DNA of 64,000 nucleotides from Desulfobulbaceae bacterium (GTDB lineage: Bacteria; Desulfobacterota; Desulfobulbia; Desulfobulbales; Desulfocapsaceae): contig JAAELB010000247.1 of assembly GCA_024227155.1 (NCBI GenBank), forward strand, positions 1-64,000, written 5' to 3'. This document shows, in pieces, positions 15,658 to 24,328 of the stretch. The position numbers and the translations under genes were made by a program. Position 1 is the stretch's first letter. Each line of letters starts with the position of its first letter. A model generated the notes under the pieces. That model was not told where the DNA came from, did no database searches, and saw nothing but the letters and a program-made list of their open reading frames with translations.

Positions 15658-16035
15658 TTAGGTCCTCTGTAAGCTTAGCAGGTAGAGAGACACCATCACA
15701 CCTATAGCCAGTAACATTGTACTCACCCAAACATTACTAACCAGGCAGATACTCACTAAAATGCAGATCCATAGTGTAATAAGAGCACTACGTAGTGCGG
15801 TAATAGAAATTGAGCGGTTCTCAAGATAATTTTGAATTGTGTCTCCAAACACCGGATGATTAAGCAACCATCGTCTGATCTTTGGAGAAGAGTTGTAGCT
15901 CAACACCGTTGCCAAAATCAAAAAAGGAGTTGTTGGCAGGATTGGGAGTAAGGCTCCTATGAGTCCGAGACCAATGCAGATGCATGCACCAATCTTTAAT
16001 AAACCTCGCACAAACGGTGTAGAGACAGCTTTCAC
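15658..16035 (-). CDS. YbaN/DUF454 family inner-membrane protein
   Basis: A 125-residue protein of the DUF454 (PF04304) family. Its hallmark is RGLLKIGACICIGLGLIGALLPILPTTPFLILA, then SSPKIRRWLLNHPVFGDTIQNY and two more membrane segments (ALITLWICILVSICLV, MLLAIGVMVSLYLLSL). Four transmembrane helices are likely. The biochemical role of the family is unknown. It lies 15 nt downstream of the DJ-1-like gene on the same strand, so the two are probably co-transcribed. Confidence 0.8.
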   Translation of the reverse strand: MKAVSTPFVRGLLKIGACICIGLGLIGALLPILPTTPFLILATVLSYNSSPKIRRWLLNHPVFGDTIQNYLENRSISITALRSALITLWICILVSICLVSNVWVSTMLLAIGVMVSLYLLSLQRT

Positions 16036-16050
16036 AATGAAGTTCCAGTA

Positions 16051-16575
16051 TTACTGATCGGCTAGTACTTTCAAGATTGCAGGCATAAAAAACGGGATAT
16101 CATCAGGTGTTCGGCTAGTAACAATATTTTTGTCGGTCACAACGGCCTCATCAACCCAATCAGCACCCGCATTGACCATATCGTCCTTAATTGCAAAGAA
16201 TGACGTCACTTTTCTTCCTTTAAGCACATTAGCGGAGCAAAGCATCCAGCCAGCATGACATATTGCAGCGACAAGTTTGCCACTATTTACAGTATCAGCC
16301 ACAAGCTTGACCATAGAGGGGTAGCGACGCATTACATCAGGCGCATAGCCACCCGGAATAATCACACCATCAAAATCAGCCGCTGACACTTTATCCGCTG
16401 AAACATCCGCTTTTATTTCGGTAGCCGGTTTGCCGACAAAAGTCTGTTGCCGCCCAGACCCTACAACTACTACCTCAGCTCCTGCTTCCAGCAATCTATA
16501 ATACGGATACCAAAATTCATATATGTTAAACATATCTTCAATAAGAATTGCGACTTTCTTTCCTTTTAAGTCCAT
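16051..16575 (-). CDS. DJ-1/PfpI family protein
   Basis: 174 residues from ATG 16575, chosen because AGGAG sits 6 nt upstream; a longer frame reaching 16641 has none. It has the class I glutamine amidotransferase-like fold of DJ-1/PfpI, with KVAILIEDMFNIYEFWYPYYRL, the GVIIPGGYAPDVMRR loop and the nucleophile elbow LVAAICHAGWML with the conserved Cys-His. Relatives are protein deglycases, chaperones or proteases; which one applies here is not evident. It pairs with the YbaN-like gene. Confidence 0.85.
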   Translation of the reverse strand: MDLKGKKVAILIEDMFNIYEFWYPYYRLLEAGAEVVVVGSGRQQTFVGKPATEIKADVSADKVSAADFDGVIIPGGYAPDVMRRYPSMVKLVADTVNSGKLVAAICHAGWMLCSANVLKGRKVTSFFAIKDDMVNAGADWVDEAVVTDKNIVTSRTPDDIPFFMPAILKVLADQ

Positions 16576-16729
16576 GTTTTTCTCCTTAAAATTTGTTGTC
16601 AGAATTCCTTTCAAAACCATTCCTGAACCCGCCTGGGGCAAGGTCCAGGAGGAAAACTAGTAGTGTTAGTATACTATAAATTATAGATTTAGGTTGGACA
16701 AACTGTCAGTTAGCGTGTGGAGAATATCC

Positions 16730-18478
16730 TTATTTGGCAACAGTCATTGCCCAATCAGGTATCACCCCAATCTGTACACCAAACATAGGCATAACGAAAA
16801 GGTAGGTAATGACCACAGTAATGAGAATACCTATAACATTTAGCCCGAAACCACTTTTAACCATCTGTGGTATGGTCACGTATCCTGAACCAAAAACAAT
16901 TGCATTAGGTGGAGTTGCAACCGGCAGCATAAAAGCACATGATGCTGCTATTGCTGCAGGCACGATAAGGAGTAATGGGTCCTGACCAAGCCCGATGGCA
17001 ACAGCCGAGAGGATAGGCATGACCATGGCTGAAGTTGCGGTATTGGATGTTAGCTCTGTTAGGAAAATGATGAGGGTGGCAACCGCAACTACGAGAACTA
17101 AAATTGGCGCTGTATCCAGCAACCCGACCTGATTTCCAATCCAGGCTGCCAGCTCTGTCACTTTAAAGCCTCCCGCCATGGATAATCCTCCACCGAAGAG
17201 GATCAAGACCCCCCAAGGCATCTTGGAAGCCCAGTGCCAGTCCATGACAAAGATATTTTTCTTAAAATTGACAGGAATCAGGAACAATACCAGGGCCCCG
17301 GTCATGGCAATTGCGGCGTCGGTGATCATTTTGGGATCGTAGAACATGAATCCCAGTTTTTTTCTAAAAATCCAGCCAAGAGCTGTCAGACCAAAGACCA
17401 GGGCAGTCCAACGTTCACCACTGTTCATTTTGCCCATGGTTTTGAGCTCTGAATTAATTAAATCTCGCCCACCTGGAACTTTTTTAAGTTTCATCGGGTT
17501 GGCAATTTTTGTAAGCCATAACCAACATAGAGGAAGAAAGATTACAACGAGGGGCACGCCGACCTTCATCCAACTGGCAAAGGTAATTTCATAGCCGTAG
17601 GTTTTCTGCAGATATCCGGCCAGTACTGTATTTGGAGGAGTTCCAATTAAGGTGGCAACCCCTCCAATTGATGCAGCGTAGGCAATACCCAGCATCAAAT
17701 TGAGCCCAAAAGCGAACTTTTCCGGTGAGAAATCGATTGTCTTATCAAGCCCTTCTTTTTTCCCTTCTGTGATAACATGGGTGATAATTGCCAGGCCGAT
17801 TGGCATCATCATAACCGTGGTTGCTGTGTTGGAGACAAAGGCTGACAATACTGCAGTCGCTGCCATAAAACCAAAGATCAAACGTCCTGGTGAAAAACCG
17901 ACCAGTTTGACGATATTCATAGCAATACGCCTATGCAGGTTCCAACGCTGCATGGCCAGAGCAATGATGAATCCTCCCATAAAGAGAAAGATCAGATGTG
18001 AAGCGTAGGGAGCAGCAGCTTTTTTGGTGTGCATAATGCCCATAAGGGGGAAAAGGGCAATGGGGATGAGGCTGGTGGCGGGAATTGGAATCGCCTCTGT
18101 CATCCACCATGTTGCCATAAGACAGGCCACGGCAGCCATTTTTTGAGCACCGGGTTCCATGCCTGTAGGCGTCGGCATAAAAAGCATCACCAGAAAGAGA
18201 ACCGGCCCGAGAACCAGACCAATTTTTTGACGCAGTGTGTACTCCCGTGGTTCACCCTCATCTACACCGCCAGGCCCAGCCTGGAGACGTTCAATATGCT
18301 CGGCGGGTGCTTCTTCAATTTTTTCCGCTAAATCTAGATCTTTTTCACGGTGAGTTGTGGAAAGATGCACATGATCTTTCCTGAAGTGCTTAACTAATTT
18401 TTTCGGATTAAAACTGATTAAGCTCTTCGTTTCATCATGCATCTTCCATAAACGATCCCAAAAAACATATCCAGACAT
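16730..18478 (-). CDS. DASS-family (SLC13) sodium/dicarboxylate symporter
   Basis: 582 residues. An about 80-residue hydrophilic N-terminal extension precedes about 12 transmembrane helices. Signature segments are MATWWMTEAIPIPATSLIPIALFPLMGIM, a first SNTATTVMMMPIG Na+-site loop, GTPPNTVLAGY, and the second half's SNTATSAMVMPI and ATPPNAIVFGSG. The duplicated SNT motifs and T-P-P-N loops are those of VcINDY-like carriers for succinate, malate or fumarate. GGGAG precedes the start. A receiver gene lies 87 nt upstream on the same strand and a Cache kinase/FixJ pair lies beyond, pointing to dicarboxylate-regulated uptake. The N-terminal extension is unusual for the family. Confidence 0.9.
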   Translation of the reverse strand: MSGYVFWDRLWKMHDETKSLISFNPKKLVKHFRKDHVHLSTTHREKDLDLAEKIEEAPAEHIERLQAGPGGVDEGEPREYTLRQKIGLVLGPVLFLVMLFMPTPTGMEPGAQKMAAVACLMATWWMTEAIPIPATSLIPIALFPLMGIMHTKKAAAPYASHLIFLFMGGFIIALAMQRWNLHRRIAMNIVKLVGFSPGRLIFGFMAATAVLSAFVSNTATTVMMMPIGLAIITHVITEGKKEGLDKTIDFSPEKFAFGLNLMLGIAYAASIGGVATLIGTPPNTVLAGYLQKTYGYEITFASWMKVGVPLVVIFLPLCWLWLTKIANPMKLKKVPGGRDLINSELKTMGKMNSGERWTALVFGLTALGWIFRKKLGFMFYDPKMITDAAIAMTGALVLFLIPVNFKKNIFVMDWHWASKMPWGVLILFGGGLSMAGGFKVTELAAWIGNQVGLLDTAPILVLVVAVATLIIFLTELTSNTATSAMVMPILSAVAIGLGQDPLLLIVPAAIAASCAFMLPVATPPNAIVFGSGYVTIPQMVKSGFGLNVIGILITVVITYLFVMPMFGVQIGVIPDWAMTVAK

Positions 18479-18565
18479 TATTTTTTCTCCCTTGTTAAGT
18501 TAAACCGCTTCTCAAATGAGATTTATTTGAATCCTGTCAGCTGAATAGTTACTTACATTCTTGTA

Positions 18566-18946
18566 TTAATCTTGAAATGGGCTGATCCATTTATGGATAA
18601 CACCCAATAAATCTTCTTCATCAATGGGTTTTTGAAAAAAGGCCACAGCCCCTGCCGCCATCGCTGCGGATTTTGCCATTGCATTTTCACGGGCGCTGAT
18701 AAACACGATAGGAATTGCACGGCCTGAGGCTGTTAGAAGCTTCTGTAGATCCAACCCCGTCATAGCGGGCATCTGTACGTCAAGGACCAGGAGGTCCGGT
18801 TCCCTGGTGGGAACATCATCCCAAAATTCCTGTGCCGAACCGTATGTGATTACATTGAATCCTGCTGACGTTATTAATCTTCTCAGCGCATTGCAGATCG
18901 AGAGTTCATTATCAACAACACAAATAGTTGGGTCTTCTTTGCACAT
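18566..18946 (-). CDS. Receiver-only response regulator (FixJ-type receiver)
   Basis: 126 residues, one receiver domain: TICVVDNELSICNALRRLI (one acidic residue of the usual DD pair is replaced, giving VVDNE), phospho-acceptor in LLVLDVQMPAMTGL, then VFISARE and FFQKPI. There is no LuxR helix-turn-helix, unlike the neighbouring full-length FixJ-type protein it resembles. It may be a phosphate sink or competitor for the adjacent kinase. It lies upstream of and in line with the DASS transporter. Confidence 0.85.
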   Translation of the reverse strand: MCKEDPTICVVDNELSICNALRRLITSAGFNVITYGSAQEFWDDVPTREPDLLVLDVQMPAMTGLDLQKLLTASGRAIPIVFISARENAMAKSAAMAAGAVAFFQKPIDEEDLLGVIHKWISPFQD

Positions 18947-19086
18947 GGTTCACCAATACTTAAAACTGAGGCAATAATTGCTATCTTTATGATGTGACTT
19001 CTGAAAACGAAGAGTATGAGAATGTACAGAGATAGACATCTCTTGTTTATGAAAAGGACTATATTTGAAAAGAGTGGGGAAGGACA

Positions 19087-19104
19087 ATTGGACCTTGGTC
19101 CAAT
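19087..19104. promoter_or_regulatory. 18-bp perfect palindrome upstream of receiver/transporter unit
   Basis: ATTGGACC-TT-GGTCCAAT lies about 140 nt upstream of the receiver gene that leads into the DASS transporter. It lies between that unit and the gene of the LuxR-type regulator. Position and symmetry fit an operator for a dimeric regulator such as the FixJ-type protein at 19252. No T-run follows, so it is not a terminator. The function is inferred. Confidence 0.4.
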
Positions 19105-19115
19105 GTGTATAGGAC

Positions 19116-19248
19116 TTTAGTGCCATATTCCTGAACTTCTGTCAGACATAACAAGAAACTCAGGAACTATTTATGAAATCGTGAAATTACTTTTACCACC
19201 AGGGCACTTATCCAGTGATATTAAAAAAGTTTCCGACTTGTCGGGTTA
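19116..19248 (-). repeat. Palindromic intergenic element, copy E5
   Basis: Read on the minus strand: leading hairpin CCGACAAGTCGG, AAACTTTTTTAATATCACTGGATAAGTGCC, then GGTGGTAAAAGTAA, an inner stem TTCCTGA.../TCAGGAA, and a degenerate close TGGCACTAAA. It is close to E6 (60589-60747). The leading hairpin plus its T-run begins 3 nt after the stop of the FixJ-type gene and probably also ends its transcript. Confidence 0.75.
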
Positions 19249-19251
19249 GTC

Positions 19252-19887
19252 TTATGTAGAATTTTGTTTGCTGCTGAAATGTCTGTTTTTTTCAGCCATC
19301 CTGACCAGGTCCGCCAGTGATGCTGCCTGCATTTTCTGCATAACGCGGGCACGGTGAACTTTAACGGTTTTTTCACTCATGCCTAACTCAATAGCGGTCT
19401 GTTTATTTAACATCCCTGAAACCACCAGCATAAACACTTCATATTCCCGAGGTGTTAAGGAATCCACGCGGGTTTGAAGCTTACGTCTTTCTGATTGTTC
19501 TGCTCTTTCTTTCTTGCTCCTATCAATGGCTGTGTGAATAGCATCAATGAGTTTTTGGTCTTCAAAGGGCTTTTCGATAAAATCCATCGCTCCAGCCTTC
19601 ATGGCCTTGACACTCATCTGAATGTTGCCGTGACCGGTAATGAAGATGATCGGAATTTGAATACCCGCCTCTGCAAGTTGTACCTGAAGTTCGATCCCAC
19701 TGGTTCCGGGCATCCGAACATCAAGAACCAGACATGCAGGTCCATCATGCATTTCTTTTTCTAAGAAAGCTTGAGCTGAATTAAATGTTTGGACAGGAAA
19801 TCCAAGAGATCTAATGAGTCTTTTCAAAGCGGTGCGTACTGAGGTATCATCATCGACCACAAATATGGTTGCATTAGATGAACTCAT
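19252..19887 (-). CDS. FixJ/DctR-type response regulator (receiver + LuxR HTH)
   Basis: 211 residues. The receiver (about 1-120) has TIFVVDDDTSVRTALKRLI, phospho-Asp in CLVLDVRMPGTSG, and FITGHGN and FIEKPF. The C-terminal LuxR/NarL helix-turn-helix is LTPREYEVFMLVVSG...KQTAIELGMSEKTVKVHRARVMQKM. It would bind DNA as a phosphorylated dimer and activate transport genes. The ATG directly follows the TAG stop of the kinase gene (TAGATG), so translation is coupled. It is the cognate regulator of the kinase and the likely activator of the DASS transporter. Confidence 0.9.
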   Translation of the reverse strand: MSSSNATIFVVDDDTSVRTALKRLIRSLGFPVQTFNSAQAFLEKEMHDGPACLVLDVRMPGTSGIELQVQLAEAGIQIPIIFITGHGNIQMSVKAMKAGAMDFIEKPFEDQKLIDAIHTAIDRSKKERAEQSERRKLQTRVDSLTPREYEVFMLVVSGMLNKQTAIELGMSEKTVKVHRARVMQKMQAASLADLVRMAEKNRHFSSKQNST

Positions 19888-22119
19888 CTATGTCTCCTCA
19901 TAAATTGGTAAAGTAAAATGAAATGTGGCTCCTCTTTCAGAATTATTGACAGCCCACAACTGGCCCATATGGGCATTAATAATGGTCCGATTAATTGAAA
20001 GACCCATTCCCATGCCTTCAGGTTTAGTGGTAAAGAAGGGCTCTGTCATTTGGGCTATAGAGTTCTCAGCCAAGCCAATACCGTTATCCTGGACACTCAC
20101 TTTGACCATCTTATCATCATCAATACCAGTTGATATCGTAATCTTTCCGGTATCATTATCAGCGTCTGCCATCGCTTCCGAAGCATTCATAAGACAGTTG
20201 ATAATCACCTGTTGTAGCTGAATCTTGTCTCCCATAATTGGAGTCAGGCCTGTGTCCAGTTTGGTTTCTATAGAGACATTCCTTATCTTCGTTTCCGTGT
20301 GTATCAGCGATATAACTTCTTTAATGAGCCCGTTAATGTCTATTGATTCTTTTTTACATTCACCTTTTTTGAACAGCGAACGAAGACGGTTAATGACTTT
20401 GCCAGCCCGCCTGTCGTCTGAGACGATATCTTCGAGTATTTCACGAATTTCATCAAGATCTGCTCTGTCGCTGGCCAGGAATCGCAGGGCTGCCTGGGCG
20501 TTGCTTAAGATTGCTGTCAGGGGCTGATTGAGTTCATGTGCCAACGACGCGGAAAGCTCGCCCATGGTCGCCACCCGACCCATATGAGCTATCTCTTCTC
20601 TACGCTTCTGAGCCTCTGCTTTTGCTTGTCTGAGCTCAGTGACATCTTCTATGATGCCGTCATAGTGAAGCGCCTTTCCATGGTCATCTTTTACCACCAC
20701 CGCGGTTACTGAACCACAAAATAACGTTCCGTCTCTTCGTTTAAAAATGAAATCTTCATTATTGACAGCTCCGTCCTGTAGCATCTTACGGCTGAACTTG
20801 TCTCTATCGTCCGGGTTTTGATAAAGTTCATAAGCTGATAAAGAATACAACATCGCTTTTTCCTTAAACCCAAGCATTCGCATATACGCCGAATTCACCT
20901 CGATATAGTTGCCTGTGGGACCCGGAGTACTCCTAAACACTCCAACGCTAAGATTGTTTGTTAAAGTCCTATATTTTTTTTCACTTCCACGGAGTGCCTC
21001 CTCCGCCCGTTTACGTTCAACTATCTCTTTCCGGAGTTCATCGACTGTTCTGGTAAGCTCGAAGGTTCGATTTTCAACACGTTCCTCTAGTTCATCATGG
21101 GATTTTTTTAAGGCTTGCTCTGCTTTGATGCGTTGATTTATTTCATGATTGGCTTTGTTATATAGAAAAAAAACTGTCAAACCGAATATTACGCATAATG
21201 TAATGATCAGATAGCCGCTGAATCTAATTAACGGACCCTGTACTCGCTTTAAAATTGAATTAATGTCGCTCAGGAAGATAAGATTCCAACCTGGATAATT
21301 TTCCAGTGCTATATTATGAAATAGATATTTATTTCCCAAACTATCAATCGCGTTGGAATCATCGACCAAACTGACACCTGTCCAGGGCCATGGCCCGTCT
21401 CCAAATTGCTGATAGCTTTGAACTCGGGTGGTTTCTTCCGGAGAAAGCTTTGAAATGGTATGCATTTCCCATTCATGGCGGTTAGTGATAAAAACAATAC
21501 CATGTGGGTCTGTGAGCAAAACTATTCCTTTGTATTCTTTTGCGAATTCATTCTCTATGGGATCAATAGGAGCTTTGATAACAGCAACCCCCAGGGGTAC
21601 ATCCTGCCCATCCTTGTACACTGGATTACTGTAATAGATCCCTCTTTTGCCAGATGTCATCCCGAGTGCCATATAACCCAAAAGATCAGTGGTGTTACCG
21701 TTGATGGCTTGCTGGAAATAGGGCCGGAAAGCATAATTTTGTCCCACAAAACTATTGGGGGAATTTCGATTACTTGAGGCGATGGTCTTACCATCACGGT
21801 CAATCAAATAACAGACATCCGCATGGTAGTTTTGTTTAAATATATCAAGGATGAAATTGGTCTCAACTAAGGTGTGTTGGTCCGTTTTTGTTAGGGCGTT
21901 GGTTAGTTCCTTCAGCCCAGACAACGCCTTGACCGAATTCAAATTCTCCTGCAAAAAGAAAGATAGATAGCTTTTGATTGTCTCTGTGTGAAAGATCGCT
22001 TGTTTTTGGGCCTCTTCAAATGCAGAATTTTTTATGGATGAATAGTAAAGGTACCCTCCTGTCCAGGCAGAAAGAAACGCCATCAAACTGATAGTAATGA
22101 GAATAAGTCGAAGTTTCAT
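19888..22119 (-). CDS. Sensor histidine kinase, Cache-PAS-HisKA-HATPase
   Basis: About 743 residues from ATG 22119 (a TTG six codons upstream is the alternative). There is a membrane helix (LILITISLMAFLSAWTGGYL), then a periplasmic double-Cache sensor of about 270 residues (YLIDRDGKTIASSNR, GRPYFQQAINGN-like segment YFQQAINGNT, GIYYSNPVYKDG, VLLTDPHGIVFITN) as in DctB. A second helix (LIITLCVIFGLTVFFLY) leads into a coiled coil, one PAS domain (about 390-500) and the kinase core: H box SLAHELNQPLTAI, N box INCLMNASEAM, G boxes VQDNGIGL and GMGMGLSINR. The sensor type and the neighbouring DASS carrier suggest C4-dicarboxylate sensing. Confidence 0.9.
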   Translation of the reverse strand: MKLRLILITISLMAFLSAWTGGYLYYSSIKNSAFEEAQKQAIFHTETIKSYLSFFLQENLNSVKALSGLKELTNALTKTDQHTLVETNFILDIFKQNYHADVCYLIDRDGKTIASSNRNSPNSFVGQNYAFRPYFQQAINGNTTDLLGYMALGMTSGKRGIYYSNPVYKDGQDVPLGVAVIKAPIDPIENEFAKEYKGIVLLTDPHGIVFITNRHEWEMHTISKLSPEETTRVQSYQQFGDGPWPWTGVSLVDDSNAIDSLGNKYLFHNIALENYPGWNLIFLSDINSILKRVQGPLIRFSGYLIITLCVIFGLTVFFLYNKANHEINQRIKAEQALKKSHDELEERVENRTFELTRTVDELRKEIVERKRAEEALRGSEKKYRTLTNNLSVGVFRSTPGPTGNYIEVNSAYMRMLGFKEKAMLYSLSAYELYQNPDDRDKFSRKMLQDGAVNNEDFIFKRRDGTLFCGSVTAVVVKDDHGKALHYDGIIEDVTELRQAKAEAQKRREEIAHMGRVATMGELSASLAHELNQPLTAILSNAQAALRFLASDRADLDEIREILEDIVSDDRRAGKVINRLRSLFKKGECKKESIDINGLIKEVISLIHTETKIRNVSIETKLDTGLTPIMGDKIQLQQVIINCLMNASEAMADADNDTGKITISTGIDDDKMVKVSVQDNGIGLAENSIAQMTEPFFTTKPEGMGMGLSINRTIINAHMGQLWAVNNSERGATFHFTLPIYEET

Positions 22120-22289
22120 AGTATGTTTTTCGCACAACCTTATGGTTGACTCTTACCTAGCTTCTCGGGTTAGATTATCATTTTTGTAGCAAATTTCTTT
22201 GATTGAGTGTCTAACGCATTTAAAAGATCGGGACATTATTGTTTTAAAGTGACTTGGCCTGAGACCGGCCACAAGACAGTGAGGATCAA

Positions 22290-22766
22290 ATGAAGAAACT
22301 ATCGCTGATTTTATCAATTTTTTTTCTATTGTCCAGTTATGTTTATGCTGAAAAACGTTCAGCAGATGGTCGTTATATAGATTTGGAGAACGGTGTGATT
22401 GAGGACACCAAAACCGACCTGATGTGGACGCAAATAGATAGCTACGTTGACCTGGGTAAATCCCTGAGTTGGAATGAGTCCAATGATTATGTCAAAGAGC
22501 TTTCTTCTGGGGGCTACAGTGACTGGCGTTTGCCAACCATTGCAGAATTGAAAACGATCTATGAGCCTTCAAAGTTAAATAAGGACATTTTTGGAGGTAA
22601 AATCAAACTTGACCCGATTTTTGCTAAAAGAGGTCCATATAGTTACTGGTCATCGGATACTGACGGTGCTTGTTGCGCCCTCGCCATCACCTTCGACTAT
22701 GGCTTCGTTAGTAGACATTCTCGGGATTACAGTGGCAGCTACGGTGTTCGAGCCGTGAGGCGGTGA
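22290..22766 (+). CDS. Exported DUF1566 (Lcl C-terminal) domain protein
   Basis: 158 residues with signal peptide (MKKLSLILSIFFLLSSYVYA). It contains the DUF1566 pattern NGVIEDTKTDLMW, LSWNESNDYVKEL, YSDWRLPTIAELKTIYE, and the ending YSYWSSDT...VRAVRR. The fold is common in secreted proteins of Desulfobacterota, Vibrio and Legionella and is related to carbohydrate-binding or lectin-like C-type modules. The exact role is unknown. It is a single gene, with GTGAGG as ribosome site. Confidence 0.8.
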   Translation: MKKLSLILSIFFLLSSYVYAEKRSADGRYIDLENGVIEDTKTDLMWTQIDSYVDLGKSLSWNESNDYVKELSSGGYSDWRLPTIAELKTIYEPSKLNKDIFGGKIKLDPIFAKRGPYSYWSSDTDGACCALAITFDYGFVSRHSRDYSGSYGVRAVRR

Positions 22767-22903
22767 TCGATTGGAAACTTAGGGTTGAATGAAAATTTTG
22801 TAACCTAAGCAACTTTAACACATGGTCTCAAGGCAGCACCACATTATCTGCTCTAAGATCCGATCTTGGGGTCGGACCATGCCAATTAATTAAAAAAATG
22901 ACC

Positions 22904-23032
22904 TAACACCCCATAAGGGGGTCTGAGTGCCACAGAGGTTGCTTTAAGTTACTAATATTAAATAAATTTACAGTTTTCTCGGAGTCTGTGCTATCTGTTT
23001 TTTATTGCTGCTTTTGTTGAGTAAGGCACTAA
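22904..23032 (+). repeat. Palindromic intergenic element, copy E4
   Basis: Leading hairpin TAACACCCCATAAGGGGGT as in E1, then GAGTGCC, an AT-rich interior with CTGTTTTTTATTGCTGC loop sequence, and the close TAAGGCACTAAT. It is more diverged inside than the others. Its right 42 bp form the 3' end and stop codon of the batD-like gene on the opposite strand. Confidence 0.7.
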
Positions 23033-24325
23033 TCCCACTGATGGTAACTCTTTGATCCTGGGTGTCTTTCCTCGGTTTATAGCGATATAAGTTCTTCGCC
23101 CTTGTTTGAGGAACTCATAGAGGGCTTGGCATTGCTTCTCTGTCCAATTTGCGCGTCTATTCAAATCTTTTAACATTAATACCATTTCCTCATCTCCAAC
23201 TCGTTTTGCGAATTCATCAAGTCGAGTTGGTTGCTTCATTCCAGGCAACCGATCAAGCCAGCGCATTATTGTAGTAAGCATTACATTTTTATCACCATTT
23301 CTCACAGTTTTCTCTATTTGTTTAAACAGATATTGCTCCGAGTTGTGCCTTGCCGCACGCCGCATCTGAATAACAGCCAACAGTCTATTTCTAGATAGAT
23401 ACAGAACAATACAGAGTAAAAAGGTAGAGACAAGCAGATACAGCCATATTTGATCTTTCTCTTTAATTCTTGATGTGCCAATCCCAGCCCCTTGGTCCTG
23501 ACTACTCCCTTTGACTGTAAACGTGATTCCCGGGAGTACAACAGTGTCAATTTTCTTCTCAGTTATGTCCAAATATGAAACAGTTAAATCAGGAAAACGT
23601 AACTCTCCTGGCCTCTCAAGAATACAGCTGATATTGTCAATTCTGGTTCCCGCCAAAACACCTCGGTTGAATGAATCATTAACTTCGGGCTGGTCAGGAT
23701 AACAGCTCATTCCATCAACTTCGGTCAGTTCAAAAGGAGTAAAAACCATTGCTGACACATCGTTTGCCTTGCGAGTCACTGTCCTTTCGATGGCATCTCC
23801 AGCCTGATACTCTTTTTCCTGTGAAGACCAGGCCTGTTTTGCATCCAGCCTGGCGGTAGCTGGCAGGTAGTCTCCTGATGCAACACCTTCCGGTGACAAG
23901 ACTGTAAGTAGCACTGATTCTGTGGATAGTTTCACCGGGTTTGTAGCCGCATCAGTTGTTCCCCATGTTTTCACTGAAACCTCAACTGGGAAAGGATCAA
24001 TGATCAGCTCCCCAGCCTTCTGGGCAAAAAGCAGCACTTCATAGCGTTGACCGGAGTAACTTGTACTATCAACATTTTCATTAAGTCGTGTGCCCTGGGT
24101 TTCATAGCGGTGTAGATATGCTCCCTGGACTTCAAGAAGAGGAAAATTCTTAATGGTTGCCCAGCCATCATGGGCAAGCACATCGATGGTAAGAGTTACC
24201 TTCTGTCCTACCCAAGGGGATGACGGCTCAGCCTTGGTTCTGACTATTACCCCGTCCTCTGAACAGGCAATGCCGCCATAACTCATCACAACACTTAACA
24301 GGACAATGTGTACGAAAAGCTTCAT
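22991..24325 (-). CDS. batD: BatD-like protein
   Basis: 444 residues. A signal peptide (MKLFVHIVLLSVVMSYGGIA) leads into a large periplasmic beta-sandwich region (SSPWVGQKVTLTIDVLAHDG, FPVEVSVKTWGTT...). A membrane helix follows at about 305-322 (IWLYLLVSTFLLCIVLYL), then a cytoplasmic tail with helical pairs (MLTTIMRWLDRLPG). The layout fits BatD of the aerotolerance/stress operon, which spans the membrane beside the VWA proteins BatA/BatB. It is the last gene of the operon, 3 nt after the TPR gene. Oddity: the final codons (about YSTKAAIKNR) are encoded by palindromic element E4, so the original C-terminus was replaced. Confidence 0.8.
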   Translation of the reverse strand: MKLFVHIVLLSVVMSYGGIACSEDGVIVRTKAEPSSPWVGQKVTLTIDVLAHDGWATIKNFPLLEVQGAYLHRYETQGTRLNENVDSTSYSGQRYEVLLFAQKAGELIIDPFPVEVSVKTWGTTDAATNPVKLSTESVLLTVLSPEGVASGDYLPATARLDAKQAWSSQEKEYQAGDAIERTVTRKANDVSAMVFTPFELTEVDGMSCYPDQPEVNDSFNRGVLAGTRIDNISCILERPGELRFPDLTVSYLDITEKKIDTVVLPGITFTVKGSSQDQGAGIGTSRIKEKDQIWLYLLVSTFLLCIVLYLSRNRLLAVIQMRRAARHNSEQYLFKQIEKTVRNGDKNVMLTTIMRWLDRLPGMKQPTRLDEFAKRVGDEEMVLMLKDLNRRANWTEKQCQALYEFLKQGRRTYIAINRGKTPRIKELPSVGLVPYSTKAAIKNR

Positions 24326-24328
24326 GGC

